Shown here: piece by piece, positions 25,501 to 33,245 of the stretch | Numbering within the stretch: the stretch's first letter is position 1 | Layout: each line of letters starts with the position of its first letter | Origin: Pyrocephalus nanus | Taxonomy: Eukaryota > Chordata > Aves > Passeriformes > Tyrannidae | Direction: 5' to 3' | DNA length: 64,000 bases | NCBI GenBank assembly: GCA_038380795.1 | Contig: CM076260.1 | Location: forward strand, 31,778,634 to 31,842,633 | Notes under the pieces: model-generated | Database searches by the model: none | What the model was told of the DNA's origin: nothing | Seen by the model: only the letters and a program-made list of their open reading frames with translations | Made by a program: the position numbers and the translations under genes

Positions 25501-27899
25501 TACTTAAAAATTGTGTTCTCTCTTAGGCCCTGCATTTTGCTTATGGACTCACTGAGAGGCCCTTCCCGGTCAAATGTTGTGAAAACACTAAGGGAGTAAG
25601 TTTCATATCTGGTTTTGGGGGCTTTTTTAGTTTGATTTGGTAGTTTGATTTGGTTTGATGGGTTTTTTTTTTCAAAATTTCTCAAGGGAAAAAAAAAGGG
25701 GTTTTCACTTGCATGCTCTTTTATCATAGATATTTAGAGGTGGAATGGGAAGTCAGGAAAGGCAGCAAAAGAAGCTTTTCCAAAGATGTCATGAAAGGTT
25801 CTAACCCAAAAGTGCCACAACAGAACAACTTCAGTGATTGTGGAGTGTACATACTGCAGTATGTGGAGAGCTTTTTTGAGGTATGTATGTTTGTGTAGCT
25901 AGTTCTGTTTCCTGCAGCAATCAAATATAAGCTGTGAAAATGATTGCAGTTATGAAAAGCTTTTAGTTTAGGTCTTACACCTATTTGTGAGATTAATTAT
26001 AAACTAATTTATATATAACATACATAATAACTTTCTGGGAAATAAAGTAATTATCCTCTTAAGTTGTACATACATATAAGAAATTATAAGCCGTGGAATT
26101 TTTTGAAGGAATCTTACAAAATACATTTAGAGTCTACCTTTGTGTGTACCCTTTAAAATTACTCAAGTAAGAACTTGAGTTCAAAATCTAAACTAAAAAT
26201 ACAGTACAAAAAGCTTGCTCTCTTCTTCCTAAGAACTGTGACTAAACAAATTCAGTAATGTGACACAGGTAGGGGGTTTTTGTTTGGTTTGGTTTATGAA
26301 CTTGCAGGAAGACATGTAAGTGAAATCATTTCAGCTAAATGCCAAATATTGTTTACACTGAAGGAATTGGTTAAACAGTTCCATCAACTGACTTGGTCTT
26401 CAAGTTACAGCTTCTTTCACAAGTGGGAGGCACTGGCACCTTCTGGTCTTGGTTGGGAGGAGAAATGATGGTCAAGTGAGATGTTGCCTGCATGGAACAC
26501 TAACTTATGGTGCTTTAGAGCACTGTTCCTTAATTCTGCAGTAGCTACCTCCTTCCCTGGGAAAGCTGGCAGCTGCTCCTTCATTCCTTAACACTCCCCT
26601 CATACCTACTTTACACGAGAGCAGAGTGCATTCTGCTAATGCCAGGCAAAAGCTTTTGCTTTACCAGTGAGTCCGTGAGAGCTTCGAACTGTAGCCGAGT
26701 GCTTCCTGTTTGGTACACCAGGAGTGTGAGGAGCAACCAAGCTCCAATAATCTTAGCCCATTCCTTCTTGCAAACTGATTGCTGAGTGGGTTTGGGCCCT
26801 GCCCAGCGTGCGGCCCCGTTTCCCTGGGGCGGTGAGGGGGGGTCGGGGCTGTGGCCACCAGGGGCCGCCGTGGGGCCACTGAGCGGGACCAGGCGGGTGC
26901 TGCAGCATCCGGCACCCACGCGTGCCTGTGCTGGTCACTGGTGGTGTTCACAGGCAGCCTTGCTCGTGGTACCTCAGGGGTGAATGTAATTCACCCTTAA
27001 ATAACCCCGTTAATGATGGAAGCTGGAATAAACAAAAGGAGGAGTTTCTTTGAGAGAAAACACTGTTCCACAAACTGTCATTTCATTAGAGTGGAGTTGT
27101 TGTACAGTATCACTGAAGGGGTGTAGATAATGTCTCGTATTATATTCTTGTAATTCTTTGAATGATCTCTGGCAAGACAAAAGAATTTTAAGTATAAGAA
27201 ATGCTGGTGGTAGCCAGGGGCTTTGTTTTTTAGGGTGAAATCTAAAATTGAATTTCCTAGTTGGTTGTGGTCCTAAAGGTTATTTATAAGAACAGGAGTG
27301 TTTATTAATGGATTCCCAATCAGCTCTAGATTTTTGTTAGTCATTCTTAAAAAATGTCTTATATCTTTACAGCAATTTTGGTGGGGTTTTTTTTTATTTA
27401 TTATTAGATCCATTTTACACATTTATGCAGTCAAATGCTTTGTCTAAAAGATGTTGCAAAACGAGTAGATTGTTCAGGCCTTATTAAAATCAGAACTGTG
27501 ATCTGGATGAATGTTACTCTATAACATACTGAAGGTTGATTGACTTCTACCATAATTGTTCATGTACAGAACACAGAAACTGTAGAAATTTTGTTCCACG
27601 CTGATGGAATGAAGCTTGGAACTTTTATTCACTGTAGTTTTCTTCAGACTTTTAGGTTGTAACTCCTTACTTAATACTCAAATGACCTTTCTTTTCAGAA
27701 CCCCATTTTGAGTTTTGAGCTACCAATGAACTTAACAGACTGGTTTCCACGCCCAAGAATGAAAACAAAAAGAGAAGAAATACGAAAATTAATCCTGAAG
27801 CTCCAGGAACAGCAGAACAAGGAAAAGAAGGGACAAAGAGACCCAAGTTCAGTTTTGCAGGAAAAGACAGAACAACTTGTCAACAGCAGCTCAGACTGA
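1428..27899 (+). CDS. SENP6: SENP6, SUMO-specific isopeptidase (3' 17 coding exons; N-terminus outside window)
   Basis: This is a cysteine protease of family C48 (ULP/SENP), from the SENP6/SENP7 branch, which trims SUMO2/3 chains in the nucleus. I placed 17 exons: 1428-1567, 3324-3714, 4558-4790, 7302-7472, 8376-8418, 10100-10279, 12182-12408, 13019-13125, 13213-13329, 14113-14235, 14464-14556, 17524-17954, 20924-21027, 23058-23146, 25527-25595, 25730-25880 and 27699-27899. All introns are GT-AG and the phases are continuous, giving 955 codons and TGA. The order of visible parts is: disordered N-terminal region with a CxxC...CxxC segment, a SUMO-interaction motif, a basic KRRK patch, the LTKCEW region, then the protease domain. 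The catalytic His (17528-17530), Asp (25546-25548) and Cys (25839-25841) are all present. His and Asp are 213 residues apart because of the acidic insert typical of SENP6/7. The Cys sits 79 residues from the C-terminus, as expected for human Cys1030. Similarity to human SENP6 was judged from memory and separates it from SENP7. Confidence 0.95.
2983..3045. repeat. A-rich/CA low-complexity tract
   Basis: This is a run of A with interspersed C (caa, caaaa and ccc units) that lies about 50 bases 5' of a CR1 fragment. Confidence 0.7.
3094..3231 (+). mobile_element. CR1 LINE 3' fragment, sense
   Basis: A short CR1 tail: 'ctggaggtatttaaaagatg', 'gacttggcagtgctgggtta', 'ggttggactccatgatatta' and the terminal 'aaatgattctgc'. 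It ends less than 100 bases before SENP6 exon 3324-3714, so it contributes part of the upstream intron flank. Confidence 0.85.
3324..3714 (+). CDS. SENP6: SENP6 coding exon with zinc-ribbon-like segment
   Basis: The exon starts after 'tttcggaatag' and ends in phase 1 at GTAAGT. Its first 30 codons include CPNC at 3342-3353 and CRHC at 3381-3392, a C-x2-C-x9-C-x2-C pattern like a small zinc ribbon or RanBP2-type finger. The rest begins DLQRVSRQ at 3414 and matches human DLQRNCRQ onward, including TTKKFY-like FSTKKFY. An in-frame AAG just before 3414 could serve as a second acceptor that skips the Cys segment without changing frame. Confidence 0.9.
4558..4790 (+). CDS. SENP6: SENP6 coding exon with SUMO-interaction motif
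   Basis: The codon split across the previous junction gives I-V-L-S-S followed by DDDEEE, a classical SUMO-interaction motif with a C-terminal acidic run, equal to human [33 protein letters not shown] then follows, nearly identical to human SENP6, and the exon ends in PRKARMKDQ. The donor is weak (GTACTA) and the exon ends in phase 0. Confidence 0.93.
4791..7301. other. SENP6 intron (2.5 kb)
   Basis: AT-rich sequence with no recognisable exon, RNA gene or young repeat. A 15-base A run lies near 6874. The open frame at 7015-7278 has no family resemblance and looks like chance. Confidence 0.6.
7302..7472 (+). CDS. SENP6: SENP6 coding exon with basic NLS-like patch
   Basis: 171 bases, phase 0 to 0, between 'ctttttcag' and [14 protein letters not shown] near its start is a plausible nuclear localisation signal (compare human TPLKRRKV). 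[23 protein letters not shown] matches human [23 protein letters not shown] and starts the conserved region that precedes the protease fold. Confidence 0.95.
8376..8418 (+). CDS. SENP6: SENP6 coding exon, 43-base small exon
   Basis: The acceptor is 'tctttcag' and the donor GTGAGT. It encodes [14 protein letters not shown] (human FCLDFIKIQLDE) and ends in phase 1. The short length and exact phase fit with both neighbours support the call. Confidence 0.92.
8419..10099. other. SENP6 intron (1.7 kb)
   Basis: AT-rich sequence with nothing recognised. The open frames at 9151-9345 and 9357-9716 have no recognisable domain and no supporting splice structure. Confidence 0.6.
10100..10279 (+). CDS. 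SENP6: SENP6 coding exon (LTKCEW region)
   Basis: The acceptor is 'ttctcctag' and the donor GTAAGT; phase 1 at both ends. It contains [20 protein letters not shown], almost identical to human [20 protein letters not shown]. It ends in ECKGD before a split Ser codon. Confidence 0.95.
10280..12181. other. SENP6 intron (1.9 kb)
   Basis: No young repeat or gene was seen. Human SENP6, as I recall it, carries an alternatively used seven-residue segment at this junction. I did not find a convincing 21-base microexon here. Confidence 0.55.
12182..12408 (+). CDS. SENP6: SENP6 coding exon (EEQYIILIF region)
   Basis: It starts after 'tttttgtag' and ends in phase 0 at a weak donor, GTAATT. It encodes [21 protein letters not shown] and [21 protein letters not shown], closely matching human SENP6 ([18 protein letters not shown] and [21 protein letters not shown]). 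Confidence 0.95.
13019..13125 (+). CDS. SENP6: SENP6 coding exon (FFDDDEE...FIGPIEK)
   Basis: The acceptor ends in AAG ('ttcttttaag') and the donor is GTAAGA. It encodes [22 protein letters not shown] followed by [10 protein letters not shown], leading into the protease domain. It ends in phase 2. Confidence 0.94.
13213..13329 (+). CDS. SENP6: SENP6 coding exon, start of protease domain
   Basis: An intron of only 87 bases separates it from the previous exon. It encodes [20 protein letters not shown] and [17 protein letters not shown]. The '[15 protein letters not shown]' block is the conserved N-terminal signature of the ULP/SENP catalytic domain. Phase 2 at both ends. Confidence 0.97.
14113..14235 (+). 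CDS. SENP6: SENP6 coding exon, protease domain ([14 protein letters not shown])
   Basis: The acceptor is 'gaattag' and the donor GTAAGT. It encodes [20 protein letters not shown] followed by [12 protein letters not shown], virtually identical to human. 'SSFFYKRL' is a core C48 motif that precedes the substrate-channel Trp. Confidence 0.97.
14464..14556 (+). CDS. SENP6: SENP6 coding exon, protease domain ([19 protein letters not shown])
   Basis: The acceptor is 'ttcttcttgcag' and the donor GTAAGT. It encodes [20 protein letters not shown] and IFVPLNEA, with the last Ala codon split. The next exon supplies the catalytic His immediately after this strand. Confidence 0.97.
14557..17523. other. 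SENP6 intron (3.0 kb)
   Basis: No young CR1 copy is visible. There is a 16-base T run around 16617. At 16977 a strong polypyrimidine tract with AG is followed by an 80-codon open frame, a stop and an AATAAA (see findings). The open frame at 16022-16270 shows no family I recognise. Confidence 0.55.
17524..17954 (+). CDS. SENP6: SENP6 coding exon with catalytic His and variable insert
   Basis: The acceptor is 'ccctttgcag'. The exon opens with [12 protein letters not shown]; the His codon 17528-17530 is the catalytic His of the C48 triad. It then runs through [16 protein letters not shown] into a Ser/Asn/Lys-rich insert that diverges from human both in sequence and in the spacing of conserved residues. 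This insert is the disordered loop that SENP6 and SENP7 carry inside the fold. It ends in phase 1 at GTATGT. Confidence 0.96.
17955..20923. other. SENP6 intron (3.0 kb) with ancient repeat
   Basis: AT-rich. The second half holds a degraded antisense CR1-like piece. A motif resembling the end of an old DNA element ('aggcatctaaatttagatg') lies at 19259-19277, but I could not delimit an element. Confidence 0.5.
19850..20430 (-). mobile_element. Ancient CR1-type reverse-transcriptase relic, antisense
   Basis: Order and wording of blocks such as 'tgtggaactccactggtgacctc', 'gtgagcctgtagct' and 'gtagagctgatgcttc' resemble the antisense of a CR1 RT core as it occurs repeatedly in birds and reptiles. 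It is highly diverged, with many indels and no open frame. Boundaries are approximate. Confidence 0.45.
20924..21027 (+). CDS. SENP6: SENP6 coding exon, acidic insert (IRLNYSED...DFSEDQDNQ)
   Basis: The acceptor is 'attgatacag' and the donor GTAAAG (weak at +5/+6). It encodes [19 protein letters not shown] and [13 protein letters not shown], matching human DGLSKIRLNYSDES and [13 protein letters not shown]. It is part of the acidic loop between the catalytic His and Asp. Confidence 0.96.
21028..23057. other. SENP6 intron (2.0 kb)
   Basis: Nothing was recognised apart from short A/T runs. The open frames at 21647-21889 and 21836-22117 overlap on opposite strands and show no domain. Confidence 0.55.
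23058..23146 (+). CDS. SENP6: SENP6 coding exon, acidic insert ([21 protein letters not shown])
   Basis: The acceptor is 'tgcttctgtag' and the donor GTAAGT. It encodes [20 protein letters not shown] then [10 protein letters not shown], matching human [27 protein letters not shown]. The acidic loop ends here and the fold resumes. It ends in phase 2. Confidence 0.96.
24601..24822 (-). mobile_element. CR1 LINE 3' fragment, antisense
   Basis: It starts with 'atcacagaatcaattaggttgg' and continues 'gagatcatcaagtccagcc', 'ccacctccagggatggtgac' and 'cagcccattccaatg'. This is the reverse complement of a CR1 3' end, diverged from the younger copies in the window. Confidence 0.85.
25205..25220. repeat. 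(TC)8 microsatellite
   Basis: A perfect TC dinucleotide run in a SENP6 intron. Confidence 0.8.
25527..25595 (+). CDS. SENP6: SENP6 coding exon with catalytic Asp
   Basis: The acceptor is 'ctctcttag' and the donor GTAAGT. It encodes [22 protein letters not shown]; the Asp codon 25546-25548 in LLMDSL is the catalytic triad Asp. Phase 2 at both ends. Confidence 0.97.
25730..25880 (+). CDS. SENP6: SENP6 coding exon with catalytic Cys
   Basis: The acceptor is 'tatcatag' and the donor GTATGT. It encodes [20 protein letters not shown] and [20 protein letters not shown]. The QQNNFSDCG block carries the conserved oxyanion-hole Gln and the nucleophile Cys (codon 25839-25841). All active-site residues are intact, so the gene looks functional. 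Confidence 0.98.
26780..26985. promoter_or_regulatory. Intragenic GC/CpG-rich patch
   Basis: About 200 bases of high GC with several CpGs (for example 'agcgtgcggccccg', 'ccgccgtgg', 'acccacgcgtgcc') interrupt AT-rich intron sequence. This is unusual for bird introns of this composition. It could be a small regulatory element or an old insertion. Confidence 0.4.
26855..26869 (+). promoter_or_regulatory. Candidate CTCF binding site
   Basis: CCACCAGGGGCCGCC differs by one base from the CTCF core CCACCAGGGGGCGCC. It lies inside the GC-rich patch in the last SENP6 intron, between the body of SENP6 and the MYO6 promoter. This is a motif match only; occupancy is inferred. Confidence 0.45.
27699..27899 (+). 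CDS. SENP6: SENP6 terminal coding exon
   Basis: The acceptor is 'tttcttttcag'. It encodes [20 protein letters not shown] then [19 protein letters not shown] and ends [12 protein letters not shown] before TGA at 27897-27899. Human ends [13 protein letters not shown] Lys/Glu/Gln-rich helical tail follows the last protease strand. Confidence 0.97.
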   Translation, partial: NPILSFELPMNLTDWFPRPRMKTKREEIRKLILKLQEQQNKEKKGQRDPSSVLQEKTEQLVNSSSD

Positions 27900-28230
27900 A
27901 TGTTGTATCTGTTGCATGTTAGCTCCACAATCAAAACTGAAATCTACATTTTTGTCTGCCCAGACTAAAGATTTGGCATATTCTCTGCTCAGAGTTATTT
28001 GGGAATGTTTAATGCCTGTATAAATGTGTGTCATAAAATGGTTTAATTCCCACAAAGATGTGTATTAAGTAAGTGAGTCTGTACATATGTTAATGAGGCC
28101 AACTTTTTCAGCATTTGTAATTACTTTTTTTCCACTCGATAGGGAGCTTTTGTTATGTATTTCTGTTAATAGAAGTTAAATAGCAAATTCTAAACATAAA
28201 GCAAATAAAGAAAATATAGGATAAAATGGT
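27900..28230 (+). other. SENP6: SENP6 3' UTR (approximate end)
   Basis: AT-rich sequence after the stop, running to the first good poly(A) signal. The cleavage point is inferred at 10-25 bases beyond AATAAA. A longer UTR using the AATAAA at 30277 cannot be excluded. Confidence 0.6.
28204..28209 (+). terminator. AATAAA polyadenylation signal for SENP6
   Basis: Canonical hexamer 305 bases after the stop codon. A T-rich stretch ('acctttttctttttc') follows about 25 bases later, as expected of a downstream element. Confidence 0.65.
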
Positions 28231-30100
28231 TACCTTTTTCTTTTTCAGTAAAGTTGTAATGTTACAGGCTTAAGTAACAAATAGGGAATGATTTGGTAGT
28301 GAGATAATTCATATTTTGACCCTATTTAATTGCCCTTTACAAGATTATTCTGCTTGCGCTACAGACAATAATATGGGTAAGTGTTTCAATGTACCATGGC
28401 CTCAGAGAGGGTGATTCCCATCCTCCCCGTATCTAAGTGTAGGCAGTGTCATAGTTCATAGGACTTCAGATAGCTTCAGATTTAGGGTTTTAAAAGATAT
28501 GCATTGCAGTTACAATTCCACCCTTGCTTTAGTGGGATGGGCTAGGAAAAGGGGGAGAATGCTCTTTGACCAGAGGTGACTCTTTAAACAGTATTATAAA
28601 AGTGGTTTCAATGAAGTGATCTTGAGTGATTCTATTAAATCATATTTTGTGGATCCCAGTTGTTGTACAGGTGTATTTTGAGACTTTCTTCATTATAAAA
28701 TTGTATTTTGGTAAGTGTACTTGGAATAGCAGATTGCCCATATTACATTTTCTATGTTACAATTCTGAATGTTACATTCATACGTGCTTTATCTAAGTAA
28801 TGAACATTTAAAAAGAAAAAAGTGTATGATTACTATTTTTTGTAATATCCACGCAAAAAACCAAAATGCCAGTGTTCATTGCTTGCTTGTTTGTTCTTGG
28901 CTTTAGGTAGCATCAGACTAATGTTGGGATTTGTTTGGATATTTCCAGTTTATTTTGATTTTACAACAATCTCAAATGCCATCGTTGCTTAAACTGCCAA
29001 CACAGCCTTTTATCTGTGTTCTAGAAAGGCTGTGGCATTCAAGTGAGGACAGTAAGAGAAAGGTCATGGAAGGATATGTTATCTCCAGTTTTCTACTAAT
29101 ATAGATATCTTTGAAGGTAACCAGAAAGTGTCTCTTCCCAGAAAGGAATTTGTTTGGGGCAGAGAGGGATTTTTTGTCCCTCCTTGCAGATAGTATTTTC
29201 TCTCCTGATTTTTCTACTGGGAATGCCATTTACCATTCAGTTCTCCCAAAGAGAAGCAGCAGAGAGTTCATTAGCTGAACTCCGTTCCTCGAGATTTATT
29301 TTTGTATATGACACCAAGTCTAACCGAGTACTTCATGGTCTCCATGAGTTTTCATTCTCGCTAAACCCTGAAAACACGGCTGCTAATGACGTTACTTCCA
29401 GGGCATTCCTGCACAGAGGACTCTCTGTGACACCCTCTGTTTGCAGAGGGGTTCTCTCACCAAGGCAGAGTGGTTGCACTTAGAGCAGTACAACCACGAG
29501 CTGCTAATCTTTTGCACAGATAACCCGTGGGATTTAGGGGAGTTGTTTGTTCCTTCCTTTCTCTCTTCATAAACCCTGGGCCCCACAGAGAATATGTAAG
29601 CACCACAAATATGTTTTATGTGAGAGGTTACTCCTGTGCAGGTTTCTTGTTCAGAGTATTTGGGGCCAATCTTCTGGACTACAAATCAGATATGTAATGT
29701 GCATATCTCCAAGTTGTTTCCTTCTTCAGACTCGCCCAGTATTTTGCCATTGTTGGGGAAAATCAGGGATAAAATAGTTCCGGGTTGTGGAGCTGCAGGG
29801 TCTTGTGTGTCTGGCTTTAGTGCAACTGACAGATTGGAGTAGTGGTTTATACAATTGTAAGTAAATCAGCAATGGGTAGTAGAGAAGGAAGGAAAATAAC
29901 TTCTTGGAAATAGAGGAGAGACAGTTGCAAATAGAATGTATTCCTTCCCAGTCTAGTCTTTCCCAATGTTATGTTCTAATTATATGGAATATCTCCACAT
30001 TTGGTCAATTATAATAGTTTTCCTTTTTCTAACGTTTGTGATGCAGGTTTATATTTTCATGCTGTAGAACTATTTGGTTCTCTTGCTAGGAATGGCCTGG

Positions 30101-30165
30101 TGCTTCCTCCTTTTCCTTCCTGTTTCCTGTCTTCCCCTTCATCCTTCCTTCCTTCTTCCCATTTT
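30101..30165. repeat. Polypyrimidine tract (C/T, about 65 bases)
   Basis: Almost all C and T, with 'ccttcctttc'-like units ('atccttccttccttcttccc') and a few interrupting G/A. Such tracts can form H-DNA; that property is inferred. Confidence 0.7.
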
Positions 30166-32126
30166 TCAAAGCTGTGAAGAAAGTGCTGGATTTACTGTCA
30201 TTTAATGTTAAAGGTCTCAAGATCTTCAGTCACAGCAAGCTACGATACATGTTAAATATAGGAAACTTATTTTTTTAATAAAATGTGACATTAATAGAAA
30301 AAACCCTACAGAATTAAGAATGAGTTATTTAAAGCCTTTCTGGCTTGGTTTAACAAGCTCACTACTGCATGTGCTTGGTAAGTGTTCTTAATATAGTGGT
30401 GGGCAACGCTGCAGTGTTTTGCAATTCAACAAGTTTTTCCAGTGTGTTTTCTGAATCACATTTACTCAGTGGAAGTTAGTGGGGTGGGGACTAGATACGT
30501 TTATTTAATAATTATATGGCAACACATGCACTCTATGGAAAGTATATGTTGTATATTCCTTCAGAAGATTTAGGATTACAAATACTTTAAAAGTAGCCTG
30601 ACTGCATTCTGCAGGGTAAGGTATCAGATGGCCACCTAATTAAATGTATCTGTTTGTATTGTTTTTCATGTTGGGTAGAATAACAGTTAGGAATTCTTAC
30701 TAAAGTTTTAGATTACTTAGCATTAAAAATGCATGTATTTCTGGTGCACACTTGCAGGATAGCTTCAAAAGCAGAAGAGATATCTAAGTAGTCCCTTGTG
30801 ACAGTTCTATTTTTCCTGCTTAAGAGACTGAGCACACTCTTTAAAGACCAGAGACTTCAAACAGAAGAACTGTGTTGTTGATTTTTGAGGTTGCACTACA
30901 TTCTTGTCTTTCTTGTCTTTGAAGAATCCAACTTCCAAAACATTCAGTAAAGAAAGAGTGAAAAGTCAAGAAAGCTTTACACAAAGATAAGGAAACTATG
31001 CTGTTGATTGTGGGTGGGTTTTTTTTTTATTTTTTTATGTCTTTCATAGAGAATGAGTTAAGCAGAACATGTATGATTTTTAATCCCCATTAACATACCT
31101 CTGGAAACTGGAGTGAAGTACTAGTCTTCTCTTACAAACAAGCTGCAGCAGTTTCTGTTGTTTAGCAACCCACTGTAATTTTTCTGCCTCAGATTTTTAA
31201 ATAGAATGTCATTTCAGTCACTGGTTAAGGCTTTATGTTGATAACGTGATGCTGGTGTTTTAGCATGTGAACAGAAGTAGCTATAAGGGTGCTTGTTCTT
31301 TGCAGTCCTGATTCTTGGGGCCACGATGAGGAGAGCTATAGGAGTCTCGGTAAAAGATTTTATTTTTTTTTCTGGTATGATGCTTTTTGTAACAGTCTTT
31401 CTTAAATGTTGCATACTCAAGAACCTCTGTGCAGTGACTTGAATTCACAAAGGTATTTCTCCCCAAGTCTTTTGACTCTTCCCATCTACTTGAGGAAATC
31501 AAACGGGAGCTGATGTTACAAACCACAGCTTTGAAAGAGTAAGCCGTGAGGTAACAGCCATTTTACTTATCTTTCTTCACCATATTTTTAAACTAAATCC
31601 TTTTTGCTTAATCATGCCTGCTCAAAGATGCAATGACAGATGTCTGTTTTGTAGGCTCCAGTCTGGTTAAGGGAGGATGTAATCTGGAAGGTGACTGTTT
31701 TCTCTGTTGTGGTCTGTTGGAGTTTTCTGACAGACTTGATTTTGCTTGCTTTTAACAAATTTGCACGTGGACTCCTGCAACCGTGTGGTTACAGAAGGAA
31801 ACTGGGTGATGTACACCATACCTCGGGGATTCCTTATTCAATGATGAGAGTAATTGCTAGCTGCAACCTAGATTTCAAATAGCCAGGCTGTGTCTTTACT
31901 AGATCTTACTTTTCTTTTTTTTTTAATTTTTTTTCCTTTTTTTTTTTTCTTTTTTTTTGTGAGGCTCATAGTTGATGTCTCAGGGGAAGAGTAAGCAGTG
32001 CTATTTGTGATGAATGAAGCTTAAAAATATGTGACCTACATTTGTCCATGAATATATGTGAACAAAAGGTTATCTGGATTTCAAAGTATCCAGATTCTAG
32101 TAAATGAGACAGAGGCCTGCCATAGC

Positions 32127-32130
<4 letters not shown>

Positions 32131-32166
<36 letters not shown>
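32131..32166. repeat. 36-base pure T tract
   Basis: An uninterrupted run of 36 T. Read on the minus strand it is A36 preceded, 21 bases upstream, by AATAAA (32188-32193 region), as in a poly(A) tail (see findings). Confidence 0.85.
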
Positions 32167-32167
<1 letters not shown>

Positions 32168-33118
32168 GTCTTTTTCATCCCTCCTTATTTATTAGTTGTT
32201 AGTGCTTATTAGTTATTATCTAACTTTCTCTAGTTCTTTGGGGTATGACTTTACCCAAACAGGCATCAGATAAAGTAATGCAGGAGTGGGAGGAATGAAA
32301 ACTATTAATTTTTAAATAAAAGATTCTTCTATATGAGCAAAACAACCTTGGAATGAGGCTGACTGTACTTTATAAGTAGATGGTTTATTTTAATAGAATA
32401 GTCAAATCCACGTAGTACTTGTGTCCATTTGTGCAGTGTCACAGTTCTAGATGATAGTTACAAATTCCATCTTCAGGACCAGATTCTCTTTTACTGCAAG
32501 CTGAGTGGATAAGGTTAGTGGGAGCCACACTAGTTTGATTCAGCTGAGTATTTGTTCCCCCATAAGCTGTGAGGAGTACACTTAGGGGGAAAAAGCACTG
32601 CGCTTCAACCAGCCTGAGTTTCCTGCGTGAAGAGTCTGTTTAGACTCTGGTCTTCAGCCCAGAAATTAAAACATGTTAGATTTCCCCAGTGGTTTAACTT
32701 ATGGAAGTTTATCAACTATTTACACAAAACTATCTTTTTAAAACATATTTCTGAGTTTATGAACTTAGTTTACTTTTGCATATATACTGATGTCAACTAT
32801 ACAGCTAAATACTCTGATGCCGTCTCACAGCAGTAGTTTGCAAACTCTTACGCAAACCTCTGCCCCCATCTTCCTCCAGATGTAACAGTTTTTAAATCAA
32901 GCTCTGTGACACTGCCTGTTTACATCAGGCTTGTCCTTCCTAACTGGAATTCTGGAAAACTAACATTGTGTTTCCCATATCTTTACATGTGTGTAAGAAG
33001 TGCAGTGGTAGCCTGGACAGGGACATTACTGTATATTGGAGCAAACCTATGACATCCATTATAGGAACTCTCAGGAAATACTTGGTTGGGAATTTAAAGC
33101 TCTATGATCCAAAGATCT

Positions 33119-33245
33119 AGGATCTCAGAATGGTTTGGGTTAGAAGGGACCTTAAAGATCATCTATTCCAACCACCCTGCTGTGGGCAGGGACACCTCCC
33201 ACTAGACGGGGTTACTCAGAGCCCTGTCCAACCTGGCCTTGATGA
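33119..33245 (-). mobile_element. CR1 LINE 3' fragment, antisense
   Basis: 'cagaatggtttgggttagaa', 'gggaccttaaagatcatcta', 'gggcagggacacctcccact' and 'ccaacctggcctt' form the typical reverse complement of a relatively young CR1 tail. Confidence 0.92.

Larger units (their letters stand above)
23147..25526. other. SENP6 intron (2.4 kb)
   Basis: Contains an antisense CR1 fragment near 24.6-24.8 kb and a (TC)8 microsatellite at 25205-25220. No other element was recognised. Confidence 0.6.
25881..27698. other. SENP6 last intron (1.8 kb) with GC-rich patch
   Basis: Most is AT-rich, but about 26.78-26.98 kb is sharply GC- and CpG-rich and holds a CTCF-like motif. No gene is supported; frames in the GC patch on both strands are composition artefacts. 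Confidence 0.6.
28231..33118. other. Intergenic SENP6-MYO6 spacer, left part
   Basis: No gene is supported. It holds a polypyrimidine tract (30101-30165), T-rich sequence at 31020 and 31910-31960, and a 36-T tract at 32131. Open frames (29154-29483, 31691-31882, 32627-32836 and others) lack domains and splice context. Confidence 0.6.

Noticed and set aside
26611..26983. Overlapping GC-rich frames in the last SENP6 intron
   Set aside because: Open on both strands at once, Pro/Gly/Arg-rich, no domain; a by-product of the GC-rich patch.
31966..32178. Lys-rich frame on the minus strand
   Set aside because: It is the translation of the T tract read as poly-Lys.
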